The notes: generated by a model not told the origin, from the sequence alone. A stretch of DNA of 64,000 bases from Companilactobacillus kimchii DSM 13961 = JCM 10707 (GCF_001435445.1 NZ_AZDH01000017.1:325713-389712); one strand, 5' to 3'. Numbered from the stretch's first letter, positions 52,853 to 64,000 are shown. Numbers and translations are program-made.

Positions 52853-54016
52853 TTAGAAATAGTCGATTAACTGAGGTTTTTCGGAAACAAATACTTGTGA
52901 CAAACTATTTATTTTGCTCAAATCTCCTTTAACCATTCCGTAATCAGCCAAAGAATTTAATTTACGATAACCAAACATTGCTTTAGTCAATGTTTGAATT
53001 GTTAATTCTAGATCGGCTCCTTCACCGTCAGCATCACTTAATTCTACTTCACCATTATTGATAGCTAGAGCCCAAGTATGGTCATTCCATTCCAAAGTAT
53101 CTTTAACTCTGAAATATATTTTTTCCAAAGAATTTACTTGAATTGGATAACGTTTTAAAAAGTCTTCTAGGTTAACAATTCTTGCCATCATATAAGGAGT
53201 TACTGTTAATCTCGCTACATAAGGATCCTCTAAAATATCTGATTTAAAATCTGGATCTGATGATTCATAGACAAATTTTGAAAAAATTGATTGATGCTTA
53301 ATAACAAATTTTGCTAATAATTGACGACTTAAGGGATTGAGGTTGATCCACTCATGAATATGAAAGGTTTGGTCCTGATTGTAATAAATCAAATAACCAA
53401 TCAAGACATCATCGTCGTCATATGCTAAAGCAGCTTGGTAGTCAGAGTGTTTATCTAACATATGGTCCCACCACCACTTTGCACGATTTACTCCACCTAA
53501 ATCATTCTGATCTAGATACATCTTCTTTAATTCGTCAGGAATATCTTTAATAGAAATCCTCTGAACATAACCATGCTCAGCATTCTTGATTCGAGGCAAA
53601 TTTTCACTCTTGATTTCAATTTGTGTATGGTCAAAGACCTGCTCAAATCCAAAACGGCGATAGTATCCAAAAGAAAATGGAGCCAAATAAGACAAAGTAA
53701 CATGATTTTTATACATATCAAACAGAGCCTCATTCATTAATTTACCGGCACCACCTTGACCACCAAATTCAGGAGCACTCATTACGTCTCCGATACCATT
53801 CATCTTATAATCAATACCATGAAAGTTAACTTCAAACGGAATACTAAACAGGCCACTACCTAATTTCGAATCATTCATAATCCCATAGACTAATGAATGA
53901 TCATATCGTTCTTTAAAGACACGCTTACGTTGTAACGAGTCTTGACGATTAAAGGAATACAAATATAAATCATAAAACTTATCGAATTCATTTTCTCCAA
54001 GCAAATATTTATTCAT
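52853..54016 (-). CDS. Eis-like GNAT acetyltransferase
   Basis: 387-aa Eis-family protein: tandem GNAT domains (1-280; acetyl-CoA loop EFGGQGGAGKLMNEAL, DVMSAPEFGG before it, and SFGYYRRFGFE) and a C-terminal sterol-carrier-like domain (285-387; LADYGMVKGDLS). Eis enzymes acetylate amines, including aminoglycosides in mycobacteria; the natural substrate here is unknown. The C-terminal carboxylate (LIDYF) follows the family rule of a terminal catalytic Phe. Monocistronic. Confidence 0.88.
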   Translation of the reverse strand: MNKYLLGENEFDKFYDLYLYSFNRQDSLQRKRVFKERYDHSLVYGIMNDSKLGSGLFSIPFEVNFHGIDYKMNGIGDVMSAPEFGGQGGAGKLMNEALFDMYKNHVTLSYLAPFSFGYYRRFGFEQVFDHTQIEIKSENLPRIKNAEHGYVQRISIKDIPDELKKMYLDQNDLGGVNRAKWWWDHMLDKHSDYQAALAYDDDDVLIGYLIYYNQDQTFHIHEWINLNPLSRQLLAKFVIKHQSIFSKFVYESSDPDFKSDILEDPYVARLTVTPYMMARIVNLEDFLKRYPIQVNSLEKIYFRVKDTLEWNDHTWALAINNGEVELSDADGEGADLELTIQTLTKAMFGYRKLNSLADYGMVKGDLSKINSLSQVFVSEKPQLIDYF

Positions 54017-54030
54017 AACTTTCTCCCTAT

Positions 54031-54061
54031 AAAAAAATACTATTCTTTTGAGAATAGTATT
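54031..54061 (-). terminator. Terminator of mupG unit
   Basis: AATACTATTCT / AGAATAGTATT stem, T-run on the minus strand, 8 bp after the mupG-type stop. Confidence 0.9.
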
Positions 54062-54068
54062 CTTTGTC

Positions 54069-55154
54069 TTATTCAGTTAACTTAAAACTACTCCAAGGCT
54101 CTATGTATTTCAACAAAAAGGCCTCATCAGAATTCAAATGTCCGATAACATTACGTCGTCCATCATTCTTAATATCACGCAGTGCTATTTGAGTTTCACC
54201 TTTATATTGTCCATATTTCTCGTTAACAATAATGATGTCGCCTCGTTTAATATCATCAGTATCATGAGCAGGAAAGTCACGATCTCGATAATGCACTCTA
54301 GTCATCGTACTACGTAATAAGTAATCTGATGCATCGCCACGATAGACGTGAGTAGACTTCAAGATAACTTCTTTTTCTAATTCAGTAGCATTTTGAGAAA
54401 AATCCACTTTCAAAACTGGATATGGTGCATAGAAAGCCTTTGAAGCTTCCTCTAATTCTTCATCAGATGCATAAGTATTACCAATAATCACATCATCAAC
54501 TACACCACTTAATAGTAAGTGTTTAACTTGAGTTGCGATTGGCAAATCACGATCATCTTCCAAAGTTGGTAAACCATCCTGCACTGGCCATGGTCCAAAA
54601 GTTGCGTGGTGTGAACTCACAAAGGCAGCAGAATGGATGTTACGGTCCTTAAAGAAGTTTGACCACTTAATGAAGAAATCTTCTCCCAAACCAGTATATC
54701 TTTGAGGATAGAAATTATGACAACCAAGTAAGTTGTTTGTATCTGGATGATATGAAATGATATTGTCCAAGTAATGAGTACCAGAACTCATATTTATTTC
54801 AATTTTCAATCTATAAGGATTACGAGTCATCTTAGCCTCTTCCATACCGGAAAAGCCCTCGTCTAGTCTGATTCCATAAGCCCCAAGATCGTGGAAAAAT
54901 GATAAATCATCGTAGCTGATGTTCAATTCCTTGAACAACCTAGGATTCATATCTACAATCGTGACAAATCCCAGCTTATTTCCATAAGCAATTGTTTCTT
55001 TGAAACGATTGATAGTCTTATCCTTGTCATCGCCCAACTCTAATAATGAAGCAAATATTCTTGAATAACCTAGTTTACTAGCTGTATCGAGATATTTTTT
55101 ATCTTCCTCTAGGGTTGAATGTTCAGGATATAGTGACAATCCAAGTCTTCTCAA
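54069..55154 (-). CDS. MupG-family (DUF871) TIM-barrel protein
   Basis: 361 aa of the DUF871/MupG family. The prototype, MupG of Staphylococcus aureus, is a 6-phospho-N-acetylmuramidase that cleaves PTS-imported muramyl disaccharide. Elements seen: N-terminal RRLGLSLYPEHSTLEEDKKY, IRLDEGF, CHNFYPQRYTGL and C-terminal domain with RDIKNDGRRNVIGHLN. Start codon TTG 55154, GGAGG seven bases upstream. It follows a PTS EIIC by 24 bp, so the pair should import and split a phosphorylated disaccharide. Whether the glycan is muropeptide-derived is open. Confidence 0.87.
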   Translation of the reverse strand: MRRLGLSLYPEHSTLEEDKKYLDTASKLGYSRIFASLLELGDDKDKTINRFKETIAYGNKLGFVTIVDMNPRLFKELNISYDDLSFFHDLGAYGIRLDEGFSGMEEAKMTRNPYRLKIEINMSSGTHYLDNIISYHPDTNNLLGCHNFYPQRYTGLGEDFFIKWSNFFKDRNIHSAAFVSSHHATFGPWPVQDGLPTLEDDRDLPIATQVKHLLLSGVVDDVIIGNTYASDEELEEASKAFYAPYPVLKVDFSQNATELEKEVILKSTHVYRGDASDYLLRSTMTRVHYRDRDFPAHDTDDIKRGDIIIVNEKYGQYKGETQIALRDIKNDGRRNVIGHLNSDEAFLLKYIEPWSSFKLTE

Positions 55155-55177
55155 AACGAAACCTCCAAAAATTAGTA

Positions 55178-56479
55178 TTAAGCTTTAGCACTCTTTGGAT
55201 CTAATTCTTCAGCCAATTTTTCTTTATCCATTGACTTGAAGAAGAACCAGTACATCAAAGTATCAAGAATGATATTGATAATTTGCATTACAGAACCAGA
55301 AATATGTCCAGTTGCAATAAATCCTGATAGAATTGGTGGAGTTGTCCAAGGAATGTAAACACCCATTGGTCTTGCAACCAAATTAGTAGCCATACCAATA
55401 TATGTTGTTGTTACGTTAATTAAAGGTGTAAGAATGAATGGAACTAGCATTCTATAGTTCATAACAATTGGTAGACCGAAGAGAATAGGTTCATTAATAT
55501 TGAACAAAGCAGGTCCAGCAACCAACTTACCTAAAGTCTTAAGTTCTTTACTCTTTGCGGCGAAGGCTAGCAACATAGCCAAACCGATTGTGGCACCAGA
55601 ACCACCCATGTGAACGAAGTTATCAAAGAATGATGTTGTAACGATGTTTGGTAGAGCTTTACCAGCAGTGAAGGCTGCGTGGTTTTGGTTCAAAGCTGTC
55701 AACCAAATAGGCATCATAACACCAGAAACAACGTTAGCACCGTGAATACCGAATACCCATAGGAATGAAACAAGGAATTCAGCTACTAGAGCACCAGGTA
55801 ATGTGTTACTCAAGTGACTTAGTGGTGTAGCCAAGAAGAATGAAATGATATTTGGAATACTTTGCATTGGTGTTGCTTCAACACCTAAACGAATTACCCA
55901 AACAAGAGCTAAAACGATGAAACCTGGGAACAAAGCAGCAAATGAGTTACTTACTGCAGGTGGAACTGTATCAGGCATCTTAATTGTCCAGTTCTTGTGA
56001 ACCATCCATACATAAAAGTCGGTAATGAATAAACCAACAATAATAGCTGTAAATAGACCAGCTGAATCAAATTGTGTCAATGGAATCCACAATGCGCCAG
56101 CTTTATCTGTCTTCAAAGGAATAGTAAGTACGAAAGCACCCATTGAAACGATTGAAGCAGAAATTGGATCAACCTTATAACTCTTTGCCAAGTTATAAGA
56201 AATACCAATAACAGCAATCAGACCCATAATATGGAATGATGCGTTAGTTGGATATTGTAAAACAGTTGCCCAATTCTTACCAAAGACACTAGCCATAAAG
56301 TCCAAATAGGCTTGAATTGGAAATTGTGCGATGATCATGAAGACTGATCCGATGATAATCATAGGAACAGCTAATGTCATACCATCACGCAATGCAATCA
56401 AATGACGAGAAGAAGCAAGTTTACCAGCGAGTGGAATAACCTTGTCGGTGATAAAACTGTTTGGTTTCTTTTCAGCCAT
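55178..56479 (-). CDS. PTS EIIC, lactose/cellobiose family
   Basis: 433-aa EIIC; about ten spans, FNINEPILFGLPIVMNYRML signature, WTTPPILSGFIATGHISG. Start is ATG 56479 (MAEKKPN) with GGGGG eight bases upstream; the longer TTG reading is unlikely. First gene of the EIIC-mupG unit behind an rpiR-type regulator, and probably served by the EIIA and EIIB genes at 60.5-61.2 kb. A cre-like TGTAAGCGGATAACA lies about 47-61 bp upstream (56526-56540). Confidence 0.92.
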   Translation of the reverse strand: MAEKKPNSFITDKVIPLAGKLASSRHLIALRDGMTLAVPMIIIGSVFMIIAQFPIQAYLDFMASVFGKNWATVLQYPTNASFHIMGLIAVIGISYNLAKSYKVDPISASIVSMGAFVLTIPLKTDKAGALWIPLTQFDSAGLFTAIIVGLFITDFYVWMVHKNWTIKMPDTVPPAVSNSFAALFPGFIVLALVWVIRLGVEATPMQSIPNIISFFLATPLSHLSNTLPGALVAEFLVSFLWVFGIHGANVVSGVMMPIWLTALNQNHAAFTAGKALPNIVTTSFFDNFVHMGGSGATIGLAMLLAFAAKSKELKTLGKLVAGPALFNINEPILFGLPIVMNYRMLVPFILTPLINVTTTYIGMATNLVARPMGVYIPWTTPPILSGFIATGHISGSVMQIINIILDTLMYWFFFKSMDKEKLAEELDPKSAKA

Positions 56480-56595
56480 GAGCAAAACCCCCTCAAAAAT
56501 AAAATTTGTTACTAAGCAGAAACACTGTTATCCGCTTACAAATACCATTGTAAACCTTTTCATCAAAATGTATATGTTTTTATAAGTAAAATAAT

Positions 56596-56616
56596 ATGTT
56601 TTGATCTAAAAAACAT
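56596..56616. promoter_or_regulatory. Palindrome ATGTTTT-N7-AAAACAT upstream of EIIC
   Basis: Nearly identical to the palindrome at 61330-61349 before the EIIB gene. Its right arm coincides with the T-run of the rpiR terminator. Candidate operator for the RpiR regulator, shared by the two transcription units of the locus. Confidence 0.45.
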
Positions 56617-56637
56617 GTCACTAATCTGTGACATGTT
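56607..56637 (-). terminator. Terminator of rpiR
   Basis: ACATGTCAC / GTGACATGT nine-bp stem followed by TTTTTTAG on the minus strand; the stem overlaps the end of the coding region. Confidence 0.8.
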
Positions 56638-57394
56638 CCGAAAATCTATTGTCTACTTGGTCTACCATCTTATGGTAAGCACAATTAGAGATCTGTTCTA
56701 GGGTATAAACGATAGGTACCTGAGTCGTAACATTGATATGTCCCTTACGATTTTGAGGCGTATCGTAGGAAATTGCAAAGTCTGTTACCTGATTTAAAAC
56801 AGAATATGAGTTAGCTGTTAAAGCTATTGTTTCTGCTCCATTCTTCTTGTAATAACGAGCCTGTTCCAATACTTCATCGGTTTCACCTGAGATAGATACT
56901 AAGACTAGTAAGGTCTTACTGAAATCACGGTTAGAAAATGGTTCCGGCTGGAATGGGTCAATGATCGGCAATGAATAAATGCCGTAGCTAGATAAGATAC
57001 TAGCCCCATACTGGGCGATACGACCACTGTTACCTACTCCAAAGAACAATACTAAGTCAGCAGCGTTGATCATATCGGCGGCCTGCTCGATCTTATTATC
57101 AAATGGTTCTTCGTCAGCAACTAATTGAAAGAAGTTCTTAATTGGCTCCATGCTAGGATCTTGTTGAGCTTTAGAGGGTTGTTTTAAGCTCTGTTTTAAA
57201 GCAAATTTGAACTCTGAAAAACCACTGTAATCCATTTTCTTAAGAAATCTCAAAATGGTTGTCGTTGAAACATGGGCGGCATTAGCCATCTCACGAATAG
57301 TCATATCTTGCACTTCTCTGGTATGCCCAATGATGTACTTATAGACGATTAATTCTAATCGATTCAACTCATGAACTTTCTGATAAGGAAACAT
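56621..57394 (-). CDS. MurR/RpiR-family regulator
   Basis: 257 aa: N-terminal HTH (about 1-75; MTIREMANAAHVSTTTILRF) and C-terminal SIS sugar-phosphate domain (100-250; LVLFFGVGNSGRIAQYG, LVSISGETDEVLE). Such regulators respond to sugar phosphates like MurNAc-6P or GlcN-6P. Located between the EIIC-mupG unit and the GH1 genes and has its own promoter and terminator, so it likely governs both. GGAGGG ribosome binding site before ATG 57394. Confidence 0.9.
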   Translation of the reverse strand: MFPYQKVHELNRLELIVYKYIIGHTREVQDMTIREMANAAHVSTTTILRFLKKMDYSGFSEFKFALKQSLKQPSKAQQDPSMEPIKNFFQLVADEEPFDNKIEQAADMINAADLVLFFGVGNSGRIAQYGASILSSYGIYSLPIIDPFQPEPFSNRDFSKTLLVLVSISGETDEVLEQARYYKKNGAETIALTANSYSVLNQVTDFAISYDTPQNRKGHINVTTQVPIVYTLEQISNCAYHKMVDQVDNRFSEHVTD

Positions 57395-57454
57395 GTTTTT
57401 TCACCCTCCTTCTTATTGGTATATATCATTTTTACTAAACTAGTTTCAGTATAC

Positions 57455-57470
57455 ATGTAACAAGTTACAT
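57455..57470. promoter_or_regulatory. Palindrome ATGTAACAAGTTACAT in rpiR promoter
   Basis: Perfect 7-bp arms around AA. On the minus strand it fills the spacer between TAGAAA (-35-like) and TATACT (-10), so it is placed to let RpiR repress itself. Confidence 0.5.
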
Positions 57471-57481
57471 TTTCTAGCGAT

Positions 57482-57526
57482 AAAAAAAGCCGAGACAAGT
57501 GATTTAGTCGTTGTCTCAGCTTTTTT
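57482..57526. terminator. Terminator of the GH1 unit
   Basis: AAAAAAGCTGAGACAA / TTGTCTCGGCTTTTTT inverted repeat just past the stop of the second GH1 gene. Confidence 0.92.
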
Positions 57527-57533
57527 GTTAGAT

Positions 57534-60460
<2,927 letters not shown>

Positions 60461-60796
60461 TTATTCTCCTTCTTTAGCAAGTTTCTTATATAGATCAACA
60501 ATTTCTCCGGCTAGATCTCTAAATGTAATAGCATTCATGATATGATCTTGTGAATGTACCATTAGTAAAGTAACTTTAGCGTGATCACCATTTGCTTCTT
60601 TAGTTAACATATCTGTTTGAGAATTGTGCGCATCAACTAAGAACTTGTCGGCTTCCTTCAATTTTTGATCAGCAACTGTAAAGTGACCTTTTTTAGCAGC
60701 ATTGATAGCTTCAAAAGATGAACTCTTAGCATTTCCCCCGTTAATAATTAGTCCCATAACTGTTTGTAATTGTTCATCATGTTGTTCTTCTGCCAT
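60461..60796 (-). CDS. PTS EIIA, lactose/cellobiose family
   Basis: 111-aa helical EIIA with the active His81 in VHSQDHIMN. Directly upstream of the GH1 gene and probably supplying phosphate to one or more orphan EIIC permeases (55.2 kb, perhaps 43.6 kb). ATG 60796 with GGAG upstream. A terminator and a cre-like site separate it from EIIB. Confidence 0.93.
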   Translation of the reverse strand: MAEEQHDEQLQTVMGLIINGGNAKSSSFEAINAAKKGHFTVADQKLKEADKFLVDAHNSQTDMLTKEANGDHAKVTLLMVHSQDHIMNAITFRDLAGEIVDLYKKLAKEGE

Positions 60797-60832
60797 TATT
60801 CTGTTCTCCTCATTATTTAATTCTATATTTTT

Positions 60833-60846
60833 ATTAAGCGCTTACT
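60833..60846 (-). promoter_or_regulatory. cre-like site before EIIA
   Basis: AGTAAGCGCTTAAT on the minus strand: the core AAGCGCTT is symmetric and matches cre apart from the outer bases. It lies between the EIIB terminator and the EIIA start, suggesting a separate CcpA-controlled start for EIIA-GH1-GH1. Confidence 0.55.
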
Positions 60847-60861
60847 TTATTTTTAAAAAAC

Positions 60862-60891
60862 GAAAAGGGTGCTAACATGCGCCCTTTTTTG
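60862..60891. terminator. Terminator between EIIB and EIIA
   Basis: AAAAGGGTGC / GCGCCCTTTT stem with T-runs on both strands. May be read through partly, giving more EIIB than the downstream products. Confidence 0.85.
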
Positions 60892-60909
60892 TGTTTTATA
60901 AATGAATGA

Positions 60910-61218
60910 TTATTTGATCAAGCTTAGAGCTTCTCTTAGAACCTTTTCACCGTTCATCATTCCGTAATCTTGCATGTTGATAACTTCAACAGGAATTGTC
61001 AACTTCTCTTTGAATTGACCCTCTAGATATCTAACTTGAGGTCCAAGCATCAAAACATCAGGATGTTTTTCTTCTAGTTTTGCATCAGCATCAGCAGCGG
61101 CAGTAGCGAAGATTTCAGCGTCAACACCATCACTTTCAGCAGCCTTTTGCATCTTTGATACTAGTAAACTTGTTGACATACCTGCAGCACAGCAAAGCAT
61201 AATTGTTTTTTCAGCCAT
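60910..61218 (-). CDS. PTS EIIB, lactose/cellobiose family
   Basis: 102-aa EIIB with phospho-Cys10 in LCCAAGMSTSLLVS, the canonical cellobiose-type loop. First gene of the locus on this side, behind two cre sites and a consensus promoter. AAGGGG ribosome binding site before ATG 61218. Confidence 0.94.
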   Translation of the reverse strand: MAEKTIMLCCAAGMSTSLLVSKMQKAAESDGVDAEIFATAAADADAKLEEKHPDVLMLGPQVRYLEGQFKEKLTIPVEVINMQDYGMMNGEKVLREALSLIK

Positions 61219-61260
61219 AATAAAATACCCCTTTGAATAAAATATTTATTTGTTTTTTAT

Positions 61261-61287
61261 TTAAAACGTTTACTTAAAACGCTTTCA
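61261..61287 (-). promoter_or_regulatory. Two overlapping cre sites before EIIB
   Basis: On the minus strand TGAAAGCGTTTTAA (61274-61287) and AGTAAACGTTTTAA (61261-61274) share one base. Both fit the cre core. They lie just downstream of the promoter, a roadblock position for CcpA. Confidence 0.7.
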
Positions 61288-61299
61288 TAGAACAATTAG

Positions 61300-61328
61300 A
61301 TTGTATAACTAGTTTCAACATTTATCAA
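61300..61328 (-). promoter_or_regulatory. Promoter of the EIIB-led PTS unit
   Basis: -35 TTGATA (61323-61328), 17-bp spacer, -10 TACAAT (61300-61305) on the minus strand. Confidence 0.65.
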
Positions 61329-61329
61329 G

Positions 61330-61349
61330 ATGTTTTTATCAAAAAACAT
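61330..61349. promoter_or_regulatory. Palindrome ATGTTTT-N6-AAAACAT upstream of EIIB
   Basis: Adjacent to the -35 and almost the same as the palindrome at 56596-56616. Candidate RpiR site linking the two PTS units. Confidence 0.45.
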
Positions 61350-61410
61350 TTTGAATTTATAAAAATACTCTCAAATCATTTATAGAACCCCCCTATAATC
61401 AATTTTTCAA

Positions 61411-61460
61411 AAAATAAAACAGCGACTACTTGAGAAATATTTTCCCAAAATAGTCGCTAT
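61411..61460 (-). terminator. Terminator of Cof phosphatase gene
   Basis: AGCGACTA / TAGTCGCT stem followed by a T-rich tract (GTTTTATTTTTTG) on the minus strand. Confidence 0.8.
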
Positions 61461-61462
61461 TA

Positions 61463-62284
61463 TTATTTAAATTCTTTATTTAAGACTCGTCTAATCATTG
61501 TCGCTACGCCATCTTGATTATTAGTATCGGTAACATTCCAAGCCACATCTTTTACTTTATCAATCGCATTAGCCATAGCTACGCCATACCCGGCTTCCTT
61601 GATCATGTCCAAATCATTTCCATAATCGCCGAAACACATAAAACTAGTCATGGGAATTGTTTCATATTCTGAAATATGTTGCAGAGCCGACAATTTTGTT
61701 ACATCTTGACCATTAATTTCAAAATAATCGCTACCAGAACGGCTGATTGTTATCGGTAGTGCTGTAAATGACTCTAATTTCTTTTGTAATTCATGCAGTC
61801 TTTTGGGTGGACAACTGAAACAAACTTTATAAATATCCAAATTCTTCTGATCATTCAACTTCATCAACTCATTTACAGAATGGGCTTTAAAATGATGTCG
61901 TCCCATCCCCTCAAAGTAAGTATTCCAATGATGATTGGGATCATAGATATAAGTATCATTGAGCCCATCTAAAACAATCTTGAATTTACTAAACTCCGCA
62001 CGTTTTAAAATCTCTGCAATCACGTTATGATCCAAAGGCTGATCAATAATTTTTTCCCCCTTAGAATTAACTACGACCGCTCCATTCAAAACTACGCGAT
62101 AACCAGGTATTTTTAAATCCCTTTCAAAAAATTTATTAACGGAATGCAGAGTTCTCCCCGAACAGATTGCGAATACAATTCCGGAATTGACCGCATCGCG
62201 AATAGCCTGCACATTTTGGGTAGATATTTTACTGTAACTATTCAACAGTGTTCCGTCTAAGTCAGTTCCAATAAATTTAATCAT
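61463..62284 (-). CDS. Cof-type HAD-IIB sugar phosphatase
   Basis: 273-aa HAD phosphatase: LDGTLLNSYSKIS (motif I), ICSGR (motif II), and CFGDYGNDLDMIKEAG (motif IV) with a C2 cap between. Less alike to the pair at 40.6-42.2 kb than those are to each other. Monocistronic, upstream of the PTS locus; may dephosphorylate sugar phosphates that accumulate. ATG 62284. Confidence 0.9.
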   Translation of the reverse strand: MIKFIGTDLDGTLLNSYSKISTQNVQAIRDAVNSGIVFAICSGRTLHSVNKFFERDLKIPGYRVVLNGAVVVNSKGEKIIDQPLDHNVIAEILKRAEFSKFKIVLDGLNDTYIYDPNHHWNTYFEGMGRHHFKAHSVNELMKLNDQKNLDIYKVCFSCPPKRLHELQKKLESFTALPITISRSGSDYFEINGQDVTKLSALQHISEYETIPMTSFMCFGDYGNDLDMIKEAGYGVAMANAIDKVKDVAWNVTDTNNQDGVATMIRRVLNKEFK

Positions 62285-62503
62285 TAATTAAGTAACCCCT
62301 TACACAAATCTCAATTACACTAATCATACGACACTAGTTAATAAAAAAGAAGCCTCTTTCTCACTAAACAGTCCTTTTGGAAAGGCGTTGAAACGCCATG
62401 AGCATGACTTGAAGCTAATAATTTTACTTTCAGCAAATTTATGGATCTTCAAAATCAGCCTTATTGTAGGGTTAAGAATCCCAAAACATAAGAACCAGCT
62501 AAA

Positions 62504-63811
62504 CTAATTACATGCGACTAATACTTTTTTGAAATCGGCTAGAAAATTAGGATACGAAATATCAATTGATTCAATATTTTTTATTTTAAAAGAAGTTGCA
62601 GTGAGGATCGAAGCTACACAAAGCATCATAGCTATCCGATGATCATTGTGACTATCAACATCATCTTTAACCTTAATTGATTGACCACCATTAATTACAA
62701 TTGAATCATCATTGACCTGCATAATTATTCCCAATTTAGCTAATTCCACTCGCATATTTCGAATACGATCACTTAGTTGCAAATGCACATCGTGAATCCC
62801 CTCTATTACGGTTTGCCCTTCCGCCTGAGAGGCTAACAAGGCAATCAAAGGGATTTCATCAACAATAAACGGAACCTGTTTAGCAGTAACTGTCGTTCCA
62901 TGTAATTTCTTAGATTTAATCACTAAATCTCCATATGGTTCTACAACATTTATCGAATGACTCTCTAACATAATATTGGCACCCATTTCTTGAGCAACGT
63001 TCAACAAACCAATTCTTGTAGAATTTAGTCCCACTTTAGGTAGTCTGACCTCACTACCCTTAGATAGCAAAGCACCAGCAATGTATGGTGCTGCTGAAGA
63101 GAAATCACCCGGTATCATCAAGCTTTGTCCAGTCAAATGAGTTTTTTGGGGATCAATCGTAATAATATCTGGTTTAGCATCAACATCCGCACCAAAATAA
63201 TTTGCCAAAACTTCTGTATGATCTCTTGTAGGCAATTTTCGAATAATTGTGGTAGGCGTTTTAGCATAAATACCTGCCATTACCAAACCACTTTTGATTT
63301 GAGCACTGGAAATATCTTGTTGATAAGTAATTCCCTGCAACTTATCACTGCCCTGCATTTTGATTGGTAAATAATCATCTGATAATTTTTGAAAGTCGGC
63401 CCCCATCTGTTGCAATAAAACAACCAGTCTATCGATCGAACGCTGCTTTAAATAGTTGCCACCATTAATTGTATATTCATTATTACTCGTCGTTAGAACA
63501 CCCAATAAAAGACTTTCCAGAGTTCCAACATTCTCAATATTTAATGGATGATCCAATGACTTGAGTTGGTGATTGACACCTTTAATAATCATGTCATTGT
63601 TACTCATCTCCGTATGAATTTTGGCTCCAAGTTCTTTAAAAACTTTTGTTGTTACGGCCAAATCATCAGAGTAGGAAAAATTGCTAATCTGTGTAACTCC
63701 GTCTGCTAATGCACCAAAAGTAATCGCCCGATGAGCAATGCTTTTATCACCTGGAACGATAACTTCACCTTGAAATTTAAACTTTGCTGCTCGTGTATTA
63801 TAATCAAACAT
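62504..63811 (-). CDS. aroA: EPSP synthase homologue with altered active-site residues
   Basis: 435-aa two-domain inside-out barrel of the EPSP synthase family. Conserved: VPGDKSIAHRA, ISSAQIKSGL, RDHTEVL, PGDFSSAAPYIAG, FIVDEIPL (Asp318) and NDHRIAMM. Altered: the NSGTxxR block reads NVGTLES (Ser100 where Arg is invariant), and the KETDR/KESDR block reads QLSDR (Gln345, Leu346), losing the catalytic Lys-Glu pair. It stands alone, without other aro genes. Either a divergent AroA or a paralogue with another role; the symbol marks homology only. GAGGTG ribosome binding site before ATG 63811. Confidence 0.78.
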   Translation of the reverse strand: MFDYNTRAAKFKFQGEVIVPGDKSIAHRAITFGALADGVTQISNFSYSDDLAVTTKVFKELGAKIHTEMSNNDMIIKGVNHQLKSLDHPLNIENVGTLESLLLGVLTTSNNEYTINGGNYLKQRSIDRLVVLLQQMGADFQKLSDDYLPIKMQGSDKLQGITYQQDISSAQIKSGLVMAGIYAKTPTTIIRKLPTRDHTEVLANYFGADVDAKPDIITIDPQKTHLTGQSLMIPGDFSSAAPYIAGALLSKGSEVRLPKVGLNSTRIGLLNVAQEMGANIMLESHSINVVEPYGDLVIKSKKLHGTTVTAKQVPFIVDEIPLIALLASQAEGQTVIEGIHDVHLQLSDRIRNMRVELAKLGIIMQVNDDSIVINGGQSIKVKDDVDSHNDHRIAMMLCVASILTATSFKIKNIESIDISYPNFLADFKKVLVACN

Positions 63812-63945
63812 TTTTATTACACCTCAATATGTCTAAAGATTATTTTCATAACCTCTTCTTAATGCTACGCTACCTAATTTTCCCACATAAAACAATTTTT
63901 TTGTCCTAAAAATAAAAAAAGACACTTACTAGAGTCCACAACATA

Positions 63946-64000
63946 TGAAGTGCAATAAAAAAGTTAGACATTTTTATAGGTTTTAAAAAATCATGGATTG
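63946..64000 (-). mobile_element. End of an IS3-family insertion sequence (cut by window edge)
   Basis: From about 63946 the sequence (TATGAAGTGCAATAAAAAAG and AGTTAGACATTTTTATAGG) matches the end of the remnant at 11722-11780, including AAAATCATGGATTG at its right. The transposase would be on the minus strand beyond the window, so intactness cannot be judged. Confidence 0.75.

Overview
The window is low-GC DNA from a fermentative Firmicute, most probably a member of Lactobacillaceae. The signs are a malolactic enzyme operon, several lactose/cellobiose-family PTS systems with GH1 6-phospho-glycosidases, PEP-dependent dihydroxyacetone kinase, a surface protein with C-terminal SLAP-type repeats and strong AGGAGG-type ribosome binding sites. 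The combination resembles Companilactobacillus, but this is inference: there is no rRNA and I found no tRNA or CRISPR array. Nearly every gene is intact and most units end in a clear intrinsic terminator.

Layout. 1-4909 (minus): obgE, a membrane O-acyltransferase, rnz and a truncated SDR gene. 5022-8809 (plus): fructose operon fruR-fruK-fruA behind a 10-bp-phased operator. 8851-12148: acetyltransferase, SLAP surface protein, decayed IS3-family remnant. 12174-15932 (minus): corA, map, uvrC. 16110-20039: small and poorly known genes, MgtC, an EIIA-like protein, a low-molecular-weight phosphatase and an HTH protein. 20584-24308: LysR regulator divergent from the malolactic enzyme and its permease. 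24469-26862: a small PTS with an orphan 110-aa protein. 26945-33844: fructosamine kinase-like, GNAT, glycerate kinase, GntP permease, CdaR regulator, esterase, aldo/keto reductase. 33863-37413: FMN riboswitch and ribD-ribE-ribBA-ribH. 37521-42189: gamma-Glu-GABA hydrolase-like protein, dhaKLM, two Cof-type phosphatases. 42313-47255: the most unusual locus. 47571-50247: guanine deaminase (apparent ATT start) and NCS2 permease. 50314-54016: two tandem GGDEF proteins and an Eis-like acetyltransferase. 54069-62284: beta-glycoside/MupG PTS locus with RpiR regulator, two GH1 enzymes and a Cof phosphatase. 62504-63811: a divergent EPSP synthase homologue. The last 55 bases match the terminal sequence of the IS remnant near 11.7 kb.

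The best candidate for a new system is the five-gene operon at 42313-47191. It holds a glycosylasparaginase-type amidohydrolase, a GntR/UTRA regulator, a stand-alone fragment related to glycine reductase component B (GrdB), a PTS EIIC permease and an M20 dipeptidase. A perfect 16-bp palindrome sits between the -35 and -10 of its promoter. I infer uptake and cleavage of a glycosyl-asparagine (for example GlcNAc-Asn) or its small peptides. A PTS-fed route with a GrdB-like component would differ from the permease-fed glycosyl-asparagine route that I recall from Lacticaseibacillus casei.

Other points of interest are the rare start codon of guaD, catalytic-residue substitutions in the AroA homologue, paired diguanylate cyclases, an EF-hand-like protein of unknown role and several unexplained hairpins.
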